A stretch of 64,000 bases of DNA from Aphidius gifuensis (lineage: Eukaryota > Arthropoda > Insecta > Hymenoptera > Braconidae): contig NC_057791.1 in the NCBI RefSeq assembly GCF_014905175.1, positions 25,160,543 to 25,224,542 of the forward strand, read 5' to 3'. The translations under genes and the position numbers were made by a program. Below are positions 39,316 to 52,330 of the stretch, in pieces. The notes below the pieces were generated by a model that was given only the letters and a program-made list of their open reading frames with translations, was not told the origin of the DNA and did no database searches. The first letter of the stretch is position 1, and each line of letters opens with the position of its first letter.

Positions 39316-42300
39316 ATGGCTTCGGTACTGCGGCATGCCTCTGGGAGTTGTTGTTTCGTCTCACCTGCCATTATTATCATCATCTTTCTGTTACTTTGTT
39401 CACGCTCAATCACAGGTCAGTAAAATATGATATATTAATTTGAATAATTGTATATAGTATAGTAGTAATAATAATTTAAAATAAATGTATATACAATAAA
39501 AATAAATAAAAATAATTGGTGCGGTGTGTTCCCGGTGGCGGTGGACAATAATTATCTCTGGATGTTCTTCTATATCTATCTACTAATATAAATACACGAA
39601 CAACAACAACAACAACAACATCATCAACAACAACAACAACAGGCCGTGAGGTAATTGATGCGCCACTGCCACAGCAAAATTTTGTACCATCCTTATCGCC
39701 TCCACCACAACTACAACCACCACCACCACCACCGGGACCTATCACCACTGCCAAATCTCCAAGTATGTTTTAATTCTTATATTATTTATGTCATTAGTAA
39801 TCATTAGCAAATGGTTCATCAAATTTTAATCTTGATGTATTTTTTTTGTAATTATTTAATGAGGAATTTTTTTGAAATAAAAAAAATTATTATATCAATG
39901 CAGGATGTGATCAGACATTTGTCAGTGTACACGGTGGTCCACAAAATGGAACATTTAATGCTCCAATTTTGATAAATGCCAAGGGAGAATCACAGCAATG
40001 TGTTTACACATTTCTTGCAGCATCAAATCAACGAGTGGAAATTATTTTTACAACATTTGGCCTTCGTGGCACACCACCAGAGTTAGTTTACTCACTTATT
40101 TATTTATTTATTTATTTACTAATGCTTTACAATGTTGCATGAAATTGAAATAATTATTATTGTTGCGCGAATGTCATATGTCATATCATATGCGCCTGTA
40201 GAAATTATCTTATTGAAATTATATGTAAAATTTAAAAAAATATCATGTTATACATTACTGAAAAAAAGAAAGCAAAGTTGGGTAAATACGTGGTGTGGTA
40301 ATATGTGTGGTTTGTGTTTGCCGCTTGGGATTATCACAGTGGATCTGCTGTTGGGGAATTACCTGGGTGAGTAATAAATACTGGGTGATTATAATCTTGT
40401 CCCTTTTTTCCAATCAAACTTGATAAATTAACATTTTTACACTCGTATATTACTCATCAAATATATTATTATTTTAAAAGCTAACATTTTTACCACCAAT
40501 AATATTTAACATTCAAAAAAAAAAAAAAGAAAAAAAAAACGTACGTCAATGTTGTTTTTTTATGTATGTTTGTTTATGCATGGCTCGCGGATACAAAAAA
40601 CAAATAAATATATTAGATTTCATAATTCATAAATTCAACAACAATCATTCAACATGCACAACATTTTGCACGAATTATTACCATTAACATTTATAATAAT
40701 ATGATAAAAATTAATAATAATAAATTAAATTAAAAGATGTGTTCACGAGTATATGGATATATATACTCAAATACGATCAGAAAATGCAACAAAGCTCATT
40801 GAATCACCATTTGGTGGTCGTTATTGCGGACCCATACCACCAAGAAAACGTATATCATTTTTTCAAGGCATTGCATTGAGTTTTTTTACTGATAAAAATA
40901 CAACTGGAGAAAATTTATTTAGTGGAAAATATGCATTCATAAATGCCTGTAAGTTATTTAAATATAATAATGATAATTTTCAAAAAATAAATATTTGCTA
41001 TTTTATATTTTAGCTGAATTTGAAGTTGGTACACCAGCACCAAATGCACCATGTTCATTTATGATAAATTCAACTTTAAAACGTACTGGAAATATTTTAA
41101 CACCAACTTATCCAGGAACTTATCCAAAAAATCTTGTATGTACTTATAAATTTTATGGAGAACCACGACAGCGAGTTAGAATTGAATTTCGTGATTTTGA
41201 TCTTTTTTTTGGTGGTCCACAGTAAGTTGATAATTTATTAAAATAAAATTAATTATTTGTTTATTTACTTTTTTTTTTTTTCTTTTAGCTGTCCATTTGA
41301 TTATGTTAAAGTTCTGGATGGACTTGATGAAAAATCACCAGTTATTGGTACTTATTGCGGACAACAAAGAAATCTCGTTTTATATTCTTCACAATCAAAT
41401 CTTACTGTGCTATTTGTGACACTAAAACGTTCAGCAAATACACAAAATCGTGGTTTCAAAGGAATATTTGAATTTTCAGAAAGCTTTGTTCAACTGGGTA
41501 ATTATTATTACTATCATTAATAAATAGTAGTTTTATATTTTAACAAGTATTTATATTATTTTTAAATAGATTTCATCAATAAATCTGGAGGTACACATAT
41601 TAGAGGATCAGAATGTGATCAAAAAATATTAAGTCAAAAAGAATCATGGGGTCATGTTGTCAGTCCAAATTATCCTTATCCTTATATACCAAAAGTTGTT
41701 TGTCGTTATTTTATTTATGGTATGCAAGATTCACAAAATCTCGAACGTGTTAAACTTGAATTTTCAGCATTTGAAATATCAAAAATTGAAGGAAAAGGAG
41801 AGTAAGTTGAATAAATATTCCATTTACATTTAATTATATTTTATATTTTTTAATTTAATTTCTTGTCTTGTCTTCTTTTCTTTTAGAAGTTCATCATGCA
41901 CAGATGGATATTTAAAAATATATTTAAAAGGCCAAGAAGCAACTGATTCTTATGATAAATTTGATTATGAAATGTGTGGCAATGAAAGTAATCCAAGTCA
42001 CGTTATGAGTGATGGACCACGTCTTGTTATGGTATTTAGCAGTGGTGAGCTCAAACAAGGCAAAGGTTTCAAAGCAAAGTAATTATTTTTATTTTTCAAT
42101 TGAATCTCTTTCTCTCTCAACAATTTAAATAATAAATATTATGATTAATTATTAAAGGTATACATTTGAGACTGAATACATGATACCTGGTACTGCATCA
42201 CCAGATGGTACTTGTACATTTACCTATCGTAGTTCATCAAAAAAAAAAGGTGATTTTAATTCACCAAGATATCCAAGCAATTATCCAAGTGATACTAATT

Positions 42301-45096
42301 GTACATACTTATTTTTATCAACACCAAATGAACAAGTAACCATTGTCTTTGATCATTTTAAAGTTAGAACAAGAAATACAAATATAACAAGTGGTCATTA
42401 TGGGTAAGTTGGTCATTCATTTAAAAATTATAATAATCAATTTATAATACCATATAATATCAATTATATTTATAGATCAGAATTGTGTCAAGATGATTGG
42501 CTTGAAATATACAACATGTATCATGATGGTACAGAAACATTGATTGGTCGTTATTGTTCAATGACTGCACCTGGACCAGTTGAATCAAATCTTGGTGCAC
42601 TTGGTCTTAAAGTTATTCTTCACTCAGATTTACAACATGTTTACAGTGGCTTCAAGGCACACTATACATTTGATGTTGCTAAATCAATATTTGGAGGTAT
42701 ATCTAATTATTATTTATTTTATTTGCTTGTATTTTATTTATTAATACATTTATTTATTTAAATAGATTGTGGTACAAACATCAGTAGTCTTGATTATGGT
42801 GTTATAACAAGTCCAAATTTTCCAAATAAATATCCTGGTCCACCAAAACATATGGCAAGTAAAACATGCAATTGGTTCATCAGTGTTCGTCCAAACCACA
42901 AAATATTATTAAACTTTGAAATGTTTTCCGTTGAAGGAGAACAATCTGGTAAATTGAAAAAAAAATATTAAATTGCTTTTACTATTTCAATTGAATTTTA
43001 CCAACAACTTTGACATGTTAATTAACTTTTTTAATTGGTTTTTTTAAATTTTCCATTGAAAGCAAGAGGTTGTCCAGCAGCTGTATTACGAATGTGGATT
43101 AGTCCAACATCAGATCCAATTGAACTATGTGGTGCAAAAGCACCAGAAATAAGCTGGAGTCATTTATCTGATGATAATAATATGCGATTAAGTTTTATAT
43201 CATCCGACAAGGCTGTTGGTCAACTTGGTTTTCGTGCTGTTTGGACTGAGGTATCAATGACAAATGAATGTGAACCAGATGAATATCATTGTGATAATAG
43301 TCGTTATTGCATAAGTGCCAATCTTAGATGCAATAAAATTGACAATTGTGGACCTGAGGATCTTTCCGATGAAGAAAATTGTGAGTCAACATTGTGATAT
43401 AATTTAAATATATAATAATTAATAATATATTGTCATGTATAACAACAATAATAATTAACAATAATAATTTATACTATACCTATTGTTGTATATGTATATA
43501 TATACACACTATTATAAATATTTTTTAGTTTTTTTCTCTCTAATTAATTAAATCACCGGTGTCTTTTCTATAATTCTTTGTTAATGATTTTTCAAGTATT
43601 TCCATTCACTCTTCTATTTCTCACAACTATATAGACTGTATAATTTTTATGTGTCATGATATATCATATAATAATAATAATAATAATAATAACAATAATA
43701 ATATTAGTGCAAGTCATATTTTCAAAAAAAAAAAAAAAAAAATGTCTAGCATGCCGAGTAATAATCTTGTGAATGCAAAAACATGACTCGTCTGGTATTT
43801 TTTATGTTTAAATCCTGAGACTTGCCAAAATCAATAAACATTATTATTATCATCATCATTATTTTGTTTGCACTTGAATAAAAAATACTGCACGAAGCAT
43901 GTTTTGCAATAAATAAATAAACAATCAATAATAATAATAATTATAAATTTTCGTCAAATAAAACATGAAGAAATAAATAAATGGGAATAAATGAATAAAT
44001 AAATAAATAGATAGATGGATAGATGAATAGATGGATAGGTGGCTGGGGCTATGAACGATAAATAAAATGTCTCACAGGTACAGCATCAGCTACGCGATTG
44101 GCACTGGCTGGACAATATGAAATGCTTCTTCTTCTTCTTCTTCCTCTTCTTGTCTATGCTCTGTGCTTTGTGTTCATGAACAACTGAGATCTTTCTACGC
44201 CTTTCAACAGACTCTCAACAACACCTTTAATCATGAATGAATCTTCTTTAATCACGTGAGTCTACTCACACATCGATTAAAAAAATATTTAAATGACAAA
44301 AATAAATCATACAACAAAATATGATGTAATAAATAAGAAATAATGAATTGTCGTCGATAGTAAGACATGTGACGATAGTAGGGCAATTTAAAAAATACAA
44401 TTACTCTATATACAACAGCACGAAAAACCCTATTTATATTATAATTTATATTATATATTATTGAATGAAGCTTGGTTTTATTTTATTATAAAAATTGCAT
44501 GCTAAATAAATGTTAATGATTTATATTTTAATTTTTATGCACATATTTTATTTGGAAATTAAATTTAAAATACCTTTATCAAGCTGTAATAATTTGAAAT
44601 GTTGCTTTTTTTTTTGTTTTTGTTTTTCATAGGTGTAATTGTGGTACAATCACAAAGTTATGCTGTACCAGCAGCTTGTGCTGCAGCAGCAGTTACAATT
44701 GCATTGGCATTATGTATGCTGTGTCATAGAAAGCTCAAAAGACGTGCCCAGGAAGTACACATTGATGATTTACAACAACAAGTTGAAGATGTACGTTATT
44801 GTTATCATCATCATCACAGTTTATTGCAACATGCAACAGATATACACTCGACTTATGCTGCTCATCATGCTCATACACACAATTACAACAATGATATTAA
44901 TCAACAACATCAACAGCAACAGCAACAAGAACATCAACATCAACATCAACATCATCATCATCAGCATCAACACCAACATCAACATGTATTTAATTTGGAA
45001 GAAGCAAATCAACCAAGTCCACCAAGTGATGATGATGATAGTGACGTTGATGAACATGTTTGTGCTGAAGAAACAAGTAGTCCAGAGACACCGTGA
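39316..45096 (+). CDS. LEV-10-like receptor-clustering protein (five CUB, LDLa, transmembrane)
   Basis: Exons: 39316-39415, 39643-39762, 39904-40081, 40737-40948, 41014-41221, 41289-41497, 41570-41801, 41887-42078, 42158-42403, 42476-42696, 42766-42948, 43063-43380 and 44633-45096. All phases agree; 960 residues. Parts in order: signal peptide (IIIIIFLLLCSR), a Pro-rich linker, and five CUB domains starting near Cys 75, 214, 353, 498 and 641. Then come one LDLa repeat (CEPDEYHCDNSRYC to GPEDLSDEENC, about 770-807), a transmembrane helix (about 815-835, ending CMLCHRKLKRR), and an intracellular tail with a His/Gln-rich stretch and an acidic end. This order matches nematode LEV-10, which clusters acetylcholine receptors at neuromuscular junctions; Neto proteins have only two CUBs. 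Orthology to LEV-10 is inferred from architecture. The start gives the only phase-compatible signal peptide. Confidence 0.88.
44078..44187 (+). other. Alternative last exon of the LEV-10-like gene
   Basis: It lies between the LDLa exon (ends 43380) and the usual last exon (starts 44633). Acceptor AAAATGTCTCACAG, then an open frame in the phase required (one base carried over) for 35 residues plus a stop: TASATRLALAGQYEM, then a hydrophobic run LLLLLLPLLVYALCFVFM and NN. It would end the protein with a C-terminal hydrophobic segment and no cytoplasmic tail: either a GPI-anchor signal or a tail-less transmembrane form of 842 residues. It has not been confirmed by transcripts. Confidence 0.65.
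44895..44990 (+). repeat. CAA/CAT codon repeat encoding poly-Gln/His
   Basis: Mixed CAA, CAG and CAT codons encode alternating Gln and His in the cytoplasmic tail of the LEV-10-like protein. It is low-complexity and likely length-variable. Confidence 0.85.
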
Positions 45097-47507
45097 CCAA
45101 TTTATCATTTGGTAATTATTATTATTGATAAATCAATTGAATATTTTATTAATTTTATAATGTCATGTGGATTGGCTAAATCATATCATTCCAAATGACA
45201 TTTTTCTATCAAAAACAAAGAAGTAAAATAAATTTTAATGCCAAGAGTTAATAATTTATTATAATAATTATTATTGTTGTTGTTATTGTTGTTATCGAAT
45301 AAAAGGTCAAAGTTAAAAATAAAAAAAGAAATGTTTTTTCTTTAAAGAAATATCAAGTATATCAAAGCCAATCCACATAATAATTAATAACAAATTCAAT
45401 TGCCAAGCTAGCAATAAACTTGATAATCAATTGTGTGTAAATCCTGGCACTCAAATTATTATTATTATAAATTAATAATTTAATTATACATATATAGGTA
45501 TATACAAACGGAATAGAAAAATAAATAAAATAATTGAATGAATGTTAATGAATGATGCGGAATTATCAGCTTGATCACATTTTTTTGATATACTTAATGC
45601 TATATAATTTTTTAAATTGATTTAAAAAAAATAAAAAGTAGGCTGGTACCTACTTGTGCTTGTATTGATCATTTTTTATAAATAATAAAACGCGTGCATT
45701 CAATCTTTTTTATATTTAATAAATAAATAAAATTAATAAATTAATAAATAATAGGAATAATAAACGCGATGTATATTTTCCCCTAGCAACAATAAATATT
45801 ATTATTAATTTTTATTTTTGTTGATGACACGTTGCTTTTCACACCGACGATATTAATAGTTAATAAAAAAAATATACGTCATTTCCGCATCAAATTTTCG
45901 TTGAATGAATGAATATTTATAAAAATAATAAAAATACGTGTTTAGAATTATAGATATATATATTATTAACATGTTGGTCTAAATTTTAAAAAATCATGTA
46001 ATTATTCCAAATTAAATTAGATAACATTGAAAAAAAAAAAATAGGTATACAGGGTCCATTTCGAGGGCCTGGCCAGTCATTTTAATTAGCCAATAATTAT
46101 TCATCGCATGATTCATGGCATTTTAAACATTTCATATTTTATAAAGATAAAAGCAAAATAAAAATTTATATTGCTAATTTGCTATTAACGATCCATTTGT
46201 TTTGTTTTTTTTTTTTTTTTTTTTCATAAATAAATTTTCAAAATTCTAAATGAAAATGAAAAAAAAAAAAGAAAAATACTTATTGCTAGTTGATTGATTG
46301 ATGATTAAAAAAATTAAAAAAATACCAATTGTAATAGATTTAATTAATAATAATAATAATAATAAATAACATTAATCGCTGCCATTGGAGCTATACCAAA
46401 GTATATTCTAAACTATAATTAATAATAATGATATATATGAAAATATTTAATTGATGCACTGGCTAGATAATTAAATATTAATTAAATAATATTGATATAA
46501 TGATTGTTGAAAAGTAATTAATTGTGTAATGATGAGGGAGCAAATAAAAAAAAAAATATTAACAGGTGGTGAAATTATAAAAATTATAATTTGAATACAA
46601 AATAAAAATAAATAAAATAAAAAAACACTTGCTCATCGCATTGAATATTTTTTCTTATGCGCGAATTTTCACGTTTTATAGTACTTAAAATAATATTAAA
46701 TTATAAAAAAAGTAAAAAATTGTAAGGAAAAATAATTTTAAAAAAATTCAAAAACATATGCAAGGAAATTATAGAATTTCAAATAATAATTTACAGATAT
46801 TATTATTTAATGAATATGTAATGCACCATCTGCAAAAATAAATAATTCAATAAATTAATTAATAATAATAAAGAAAAATTTTTTGTTTCAATTTTTTATG
46901 TTATTCTGAAAATAATAATTTAATTTATTTTTCATTTTTTTTTGAATAATTAACATTAATATATTATATGATAAAAATAAAAATAGAAATATAATATAAT
47001 ATAAATAAATAAATAAATAACATGTTTCCATGCGGTGCTTATTTGTGTTGTTAATTAAAAAAACATAATAAATAAATATACCTAATTATTATCATTGTAT
47101 TTATAGAAAAAAATATAATAGACAAAAAAAATTATTTGTTGAAGGAAGAAAGTATATAACATAAATGCATTATTACATTGCGTGGTATATCATCAAGTAT
47201 AAACTTGTAAATTCTAGGTGTTGGCACGAGCTAATTGATTCTATCTCTTTTAATCATTCCATCTTTTTTTATAGACCAGGTGTGAAAACACTATAATTAT
47301 ATGCAATTATTATTTTTTTTAAATTTATTAATTTATTTATAATATCTCGTCGTTGTTTTTATATTTAATTATTTTTTTTCAAACATTTTATCTCCTTAAT
47401 TTATACCTATATTACGTTTGAAAACAGATTTCTTATATTTTAATTGATAAAAATTGGATACTATCTACTTGGGCAATTGAATCAAAATATACAATATTTT
47501 TTTGTCA
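45097..47507. other. Intergenic region between convergent genes
   Basis: About 2.4 kb of A+T-rich DNA holding the 3' UTRs of the LEV-10-like gene (+) and the F-box gene (-). Poly-A/T tracts and ATA/AAT repeats only. No gene or ordered repeat is seen. Confidence 0.55.
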
Positions 47508-49463
47508 TTATTCTTTATTTTTAATAATATATATTTTAAAATACGGTGATCTATATCTTTTTACATGAAGTATTAATGAATGAATGGATATTTTTAAAAG
47601 TTGTTTTCGTTGACTTGATATTTTTGCTGCTTTTTTGACAAAATTAGCAGTCACACTTGTTGTGTAGTAAAGTAAAAGTTTCTCAATTTTTGGTGAATTT
47701 TCAACAAGTTTCGTGACTGAAACATCAGTAATTTTATTGCTTTGTGGCAAAGATAATTTTACTATATTTTTGAGCAATTTTATTGAAGAATCAGTGATGT
47801 TACTGTGACCGTTTAAATAAATAATTTGTAAATTATTCATCTTTGAAAGTGCTACTATACCGTCATCGGTTATCTGAGCACAATTAATAGTTAACATTTT
47901 TAATAGTTTGATGGTATTGGCAATAGTATACAAAGTATCATCTTTAATAAAGTAAGTTGTTAAATCTAATTTCCTGATATTTATAAACCAATGTCCCAGA
48001 TAACGAGGTTTTTCAAGATATTGATTATGGTTTAAATAAAATGACATTTCATTATTTTTTAAATACTTGAATGAATTTTTGAAACCTCGTATACCAGAAA
48101 CTTCAAAACGTTTCAGGGCTTTTAGTCGACGAATCACCTGAAAAAAGCAATTATAGATAAGTATGTTACAAAATAAAAAGAATACTTTTTTTTTTTTTTT
48201 TTTTTGTAATTGATAGAAAGTTACAACTTACATAACGAAGATTTTTTGGATAACCACAGCTTTCATCCAAGTGATTGACAAAATTTAGCAAATACAGTTC
48301 AGTCAATGTACCAGCAACGTTTTTCAATGAATTTATTAAAGTCTCAGGTATTATTTTATTTTGCATAGCTTCAAATATAATTGTCAAGGATTTTAGTTTA
48401 GATAAACGTGTAAATGCATTGGATAACATTGTATCGTCAGTATCGTAAAATCTCAATCGAAGTTTCTCGAGGTTTGGACAATAATCATTGATAATTGGCA
48501 CTATGTTACAACAACCATAAGCTGTCAAGTCTAATGTTTTTAAATAACGACCACATTTATCAAGCAGTGACTTTAAAAAATTTAATTTTCCATCAACCGT
48601 TTCATATTTTTCTAAACAATATGGAAATTCATGATATCGCCAATAAGTTAATTCAAGTTTTGTGACATTAAACCAAGAATAATTAAGAGCTCTTTTCCAT
48701 TTCGTGCATACTAAAAAAATAAATTAATATACCATAAATAAATAAATAAATAGTTTTTTATATGTTATAATTATCATACCCATTGCAATTTTTAGTCTTT
48801 CACATGCTGGCACATACATGAATATTTGAGCCAGGCAATCATCATTAACATAGTCAATTATTATATTTTTGGCATCATAATGATCATTATGCTGATGGTT
48901 TATCTAAAAAAAAATAAATAATATTTTGATAATTATAATAACAATAACGCAATATTTAATGTACGAGCATGTTTTGACTGCAATAAATTTATTTTTAGAC
49001 AAACCTGATCACTATTTTCATTCAATGTCTCCATGATGCTTTCATGTTTTTTTATATTATTTAAATATTTTTTTTTTTTATCATCATCATTATCAATATT
49101 TTTTTCATTTTGTATGCTTAGCTTTAAGTTTTCAAGAAGCCTATCTTTTAATTCTTTTATTCTTCTTGAACGTTCAGTCTCAGCATCATTAACAACGTGG
49201 TCAATTGATGCTGGTGTTGAACCTTGAGCAATTACTGAACGAGGACGTAGTGGACTTGATTCTAATAGTATTGCATTTTTAATATTTTTTTTAATTTGTG
49301 TATTTTGCTTCATGCATTTAGCAATACCATTTCTACCTGTTATTCTTGATAGTAGTCTAAGTGATCTACGACTTCCTAAACATTCAATCTTATCATCATT
49401 AACAACATGGTCAATTGGTGCTGGTGTTGAACCTTGAGCAATTACTGAACGAGGACGTCCCAT
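47508..49463 (-). CDS. F-box/LRR protein, paralogue 1
   Basis: Four minus-strand exons: 49005-49463, 48780-48903, 48232-48710 and 47508-48137; 563 residues, phases consistent. The first exon (1-153) is a basic, low-complexity module with two copies of RPRSVIAQGSTPA[PS]IDHVVND and a Lys-rich helix (AKCMKQNTQIKKNIKNAI). Exon 2 encodes an F-box (YVNDDCLAQIFMYVPACERL, then VCTKWKRALNYSW). The rest is leucine-rich repeats of the cysteine-containing type (CGRYLKTLDLTAYG; CPNLEKLRLRF; NITDSSIKLLKNIVKLSLP). F-box proteins bring substrates to SCF ubiquitin ligases through Skp1; the LRRs would choose the substrate, which is unknown. The first intron uses the weaker donor GTTTGT. The N-terminal module is shared with neighbouring genes (see 56934-58298 and 59958-60797). 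Confidence 0.85.
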
Positions 49464-49483
49464 TATTTTACTTTGACGATGCC

Positions 49484-50137
49484 TAACTTTATATAGGAAT
49501 TTTCTATTATCTAAAAAATAATTTTAGTATTAGTACATATACCTAAATAATTTATGTTGTCAAATTTAATACCTGTTTAATGGTTATGTTTATTAGCAGT
49601 TTGTAATTGATGAATAATTGTCTGTTATTTTTTCCAAATCACTTTTCAACAAACAAGAAAAATTAAATGTATTTTTAAAATAAACAAGAATTCTTTTTTA
49701 ATACTTTAAGTTGTTTTTGATCACTTGAACTTTCAATTGGTATATCAATATCACTTTCTTAACATTTCCTAATAAACAATCATTTTTTAATATATATTAT
49801 ATATATACACAAAATTAACAACAAACTTTAAAAGATTATATTTACATTTAAAAAGTAAGTTGTTTATTATTGTTTAAAATTAAAAACTTTTAACTGATCT
49901 TTCACCGCAATTAAATAAATAAAAATATATGCTATCGATGGTTTTTTTTGTGTACACACGAGCTTATGATTTTTATAGCAGAGACAACTGTCAACATGCT
50001 GTCAAGGTCAACACATGGACCACATGGATCTGTTGTATAATAATGATAATAAAACTGGCGGGAGAGAGAGAGAGAATAAACAAAATAATCTGATTGGCTA
50101 GAGAATCAAGATGGCCACTCTTCATTTGAAATAATCC
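49484..50137. repeat. Duplicated 5' flanking block, copy 1
   Basis: The ~650 bp upstream of the F-box paralogue 1 start are repeated upstream of the coiled-coil gene at 60798-61437, with diagnostic shared stretches such as GTGTACACACGAGCTT, CACATGGACCACATGGATCT, AAACTGGCGGGAGAGAGAGA and GAATCAAGATGGCCAC. The last contains a YY1/Pho-like AAGATGGC core. The block probably carries the promoter and 5' UTR of both minus-strand genes. It also abuts the ESF1 remnant on its plus-strand side. Confidence 0.8.
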
Positions 50138-50155
50138 AATATTTTATTAGAGGGA

Positions 50156-50592
50156 ATGGAAAAATTTTATCATTACTCTAATAAAAATGAGTCTAATGAA
50201 TCTGATGGATCAGATGATGATGATAATGATGATACAGATGATAAAGATGAAGATAAGTCTGATGAATTAAATGCTATTGATAAAAAAGATTTAATTGAAA
50301 ATAAACAACAATTAACACTTAAAAATAAAAAAGTTGATAGTAGACTTGACAATGGTACTAGAAAAAAACCTCAGATCTTGCTTCTGATTACGCTCGAGGG
50401 GAAAAACAATTATTTAGTGACAGTTCATCTGATGACGATGATGTCAAGGTAGCACATGATGATGATGATGATGATGATGAAGAGATTGAACATAAGTAAA
50501 GTAAATTGGATAAAGAAGCTGAAACAACTAAAACAATAACATCAAGATTAGCTGCTTGTAATATGGATTGAGACCAAATTAGAGCAGTTGAT
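50156..50592 (+). pseudogene. ESF1 nucleolar protein gene fragment, broken
   Basis: The first 79 codons are open (an acidic Asp/Ser-rich stretch). After the A-run near 50367-50373 a one-base shift is needed to continue with SDLASDYARGEKQLFSDSSS and an acidic run. This is followed by an in-frame TAA, then LDKEAETTKTITSRLAACNM, D, a TGA where ESF1 has Trp, and DQIRAVD. The Tyr-Ala-Arg-Gly block and the RLA[AV]CNMDW block are characteristic of ESF1/ABTAP, which acts in 18S rRNA processing. It stops after the CNMD motif, so at least half the gene is missing. One frameshift and two stops make it dead. No introns are visible, so it may be processed or a single-exon fragment. Confidence 0.75.
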
Positions 50593-50724
50593 TCAAGATG
50601 TTAAAAGTTGAAATTCTTTTGATGATAAATACAAGTCCAATTATTATTTTTAATATTATATACCCATTGTTACTGTTGTCGTTGTTTTTATCAATGGATT
50701 TTCAAAGATTGTACACTTTGTTAT

Positions 50725-51889
50725 TTAATTTGCTAAATTGGACAAACTTTTAACATTTTCTTCGATGATTTTAATACTTTCCCTGGTAGAAATATTTCTC
50801 CGACTTATCTCCAACTTTTTTCCAACTTTTTTCCACCATTTCTCCACTTTTTTATGAAAATGACCCATGGTTGGAGAAATGGCGGACAAATTTCTCCAAC
50901 CAAAAATTTACTCCAACTTTTTTTCCAACTTTTTTCCAACCTTTCTTCAACCAAAAATTTACTCTAACTTTTTTCCAACTTTTCTCCAACCATGGGTCAT
51001 TTTCGTAAAAAGGTGGAGAAAGTTGGAAAAAAGGCGGAGAAAATTGGAAAAAGTTGGAGAAATATTTCTCCGACTTATCTCCAACTTTTTTCCAACTTTT
51101 CTCCGCCATTTCTCCACTTTTTTATGAAAATGACCCATGGTTGGAGAAATGGCGGACAAATTTCTCCAACCAAAAATTTACTCCAACTTTTTTTCCAACT
51201 TTTTTCCAACCTTTCTTCAACCAAAAATTTACTCCAACTTTTTTCCAACTTCTTTCCAACTTTTCTCCAACCATGGGTCATTTTCGTAAAAAGGTGGAGA
51301 AAGTTGGAAAAAAGGTGGAGAAAATTGGAAAAAGTTGGAGAAATATTTCTACCAGGGATATTCCTTAAGCATTTTTAATTGCTTTGCAATATTATCTTGT
51401 ATAACATTTGATAATGGCTGCGGATTTTCCATCGGAAGTGATAGGACACTGGCTTTCTTGATTGTATTGTTTATATAATGAAAATAAGATTTCTTTATTA
51501 TTGCAACTTTTGCTTCAAGATTGTTTAATTCGTTTTTTATATAATCTTGCTTTATATTAAATTCACTTTGTGAAGATTCAATAATTGTATTTTATCTTTT
51601 TGAATCTTGATTAACATTATTATTTATCATCACCTCATTATTATTATTATTATCATGATCATCATCGTTAGTTCGCTCACTATCAAATATATTTATACCC
51701 ATAGTTTGTGGTTCATCATGATCAATTGGAGTATCATCATTAACAACATCGTCAATTGGTGCTGGTGTTGAACGTTCTTCAAACTTTTTTAACATCCATG
51801 TTACCATCTTACGTATGTGAATATCATTTTCTGAATTACGATCTATACATCCAGTATCATCGTCAATTAGTGCTGGTGTTGAACGATGG
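50725..51889 (-). pseudogene. Broken copy of the STPAPID coiled-coil gene, split by an inverted-repeat element
   Basis: Reading the minus strand from about 51889, a frame carries RSTPALIDDD, then ERSTPAPIDDVVNDD and an Asn-rich run ending QDSKR, then a TAA. The same frame continues with similarity to the C-terminus of the gene at 59958-60797: IKKASVLSLP and NVIQDNIAKQLKMLKE match its AKKHSSVLERP and NIIQNSMRQDLKTLME. At 51357 the frame runs into an inserted element and resumes at 50780 with SIKIIEENVKSLSNLAN and a stop. The paralogue supports all three pieces belonging to one ancestral frame. The first half, up to QDSKR, could still be translated as a short peptide from an ATG at 51805-51807. 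Confidence 0.7.
50781..51357. mobile_element. 577-bp element with 21-bp perfect terminal inverted repeats
   Basis: The ends are CCCTGGTAGAAATATTTCTC plus one C, and its exact reverse complement at 51337-51357. Inside are two ~270-bp direct copies, each built around the inverted pair GGTTGGAGAAA...TTTCTCCAACC and CCATGGGTCATTTTC. The whole reads as nested CTCCAACTTTTTTCCAACTT units and their complements. It encodes no transposase, so it is a non-autonomous foldback or MITE-like element. The flanks share GGAA (minus strand), a possible short target duplication, but this is uncertain. It interrupts a gene copy, so it is an insertion. Confidence 0.75.
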
Positions 51890-51899
51890 GTTTTCCAAA

Positions 51900-52330
51900 T
51901 TTGATGAATTTAAGAACTGATGAAAAAAATAAACAAAATATAAACAAATAAATAAAGAAGTAAAAAGAATGAACAAGATGATTTGGCTGATCCATCAAAT
52001 TTCAGAAAAAAATTAATGAGTGATAATATTGGTCTTGTCGAGACACCAGCACCACCACAAGATTCAAATAAATTATCAACATATAAATCAGTCCAATCAA
52101 GACTGATTCTTTTAGAATATTATCATCAATTTGTTTATTTGATTTTAAATAAATACAAAATTTTTGGAAATTCTTTCTGATTCTCATATCTGACAATTTT
52201 TCAATGACAGTATCGCACATTTTTTCCATTTCATTTTGTAATGCTTCATCAGTAATTTTGATATCAACATAAGCTAAACATTTAATAAGAACTGTTACAT
52301 AATTTTCACTGTATTAGAATAAAAATACGC
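51900..52330. other. Unidentified gene remnants
   Basis: On the plus strand about 51980-52100 encodes ADPSNFRKKLMSDNIGLVET followed by PAPPQDSNKLSTYKSVQS. The piece LSTYKSVQS recurs at about 52724-52742. On the minus strand about 52190-52300 encodes VTVLIKCLAYVDIKITDEAL and QNEMEKMCDTVIEKLSDMR. Both look protein-like but lack starts, ends or splice sites that would make a gene. They are probably leftovers of duplicated genes; I do not recognise the families. Confidence 0.4.

Noticed and set aside
40132..40374. 80-codon frame in a LEV-10-like intron
   Set aside because: Lies wholly between two exons that join perfectly in phase within CUB1; no splice sites suit it.
50852..51378. Multiple open frames rich in Phe, Lys and Trp inside the inverted-repeat element
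   Set aside because: They exist on both strands because the element is palindromic and built of short repeats; no protein domain is present.
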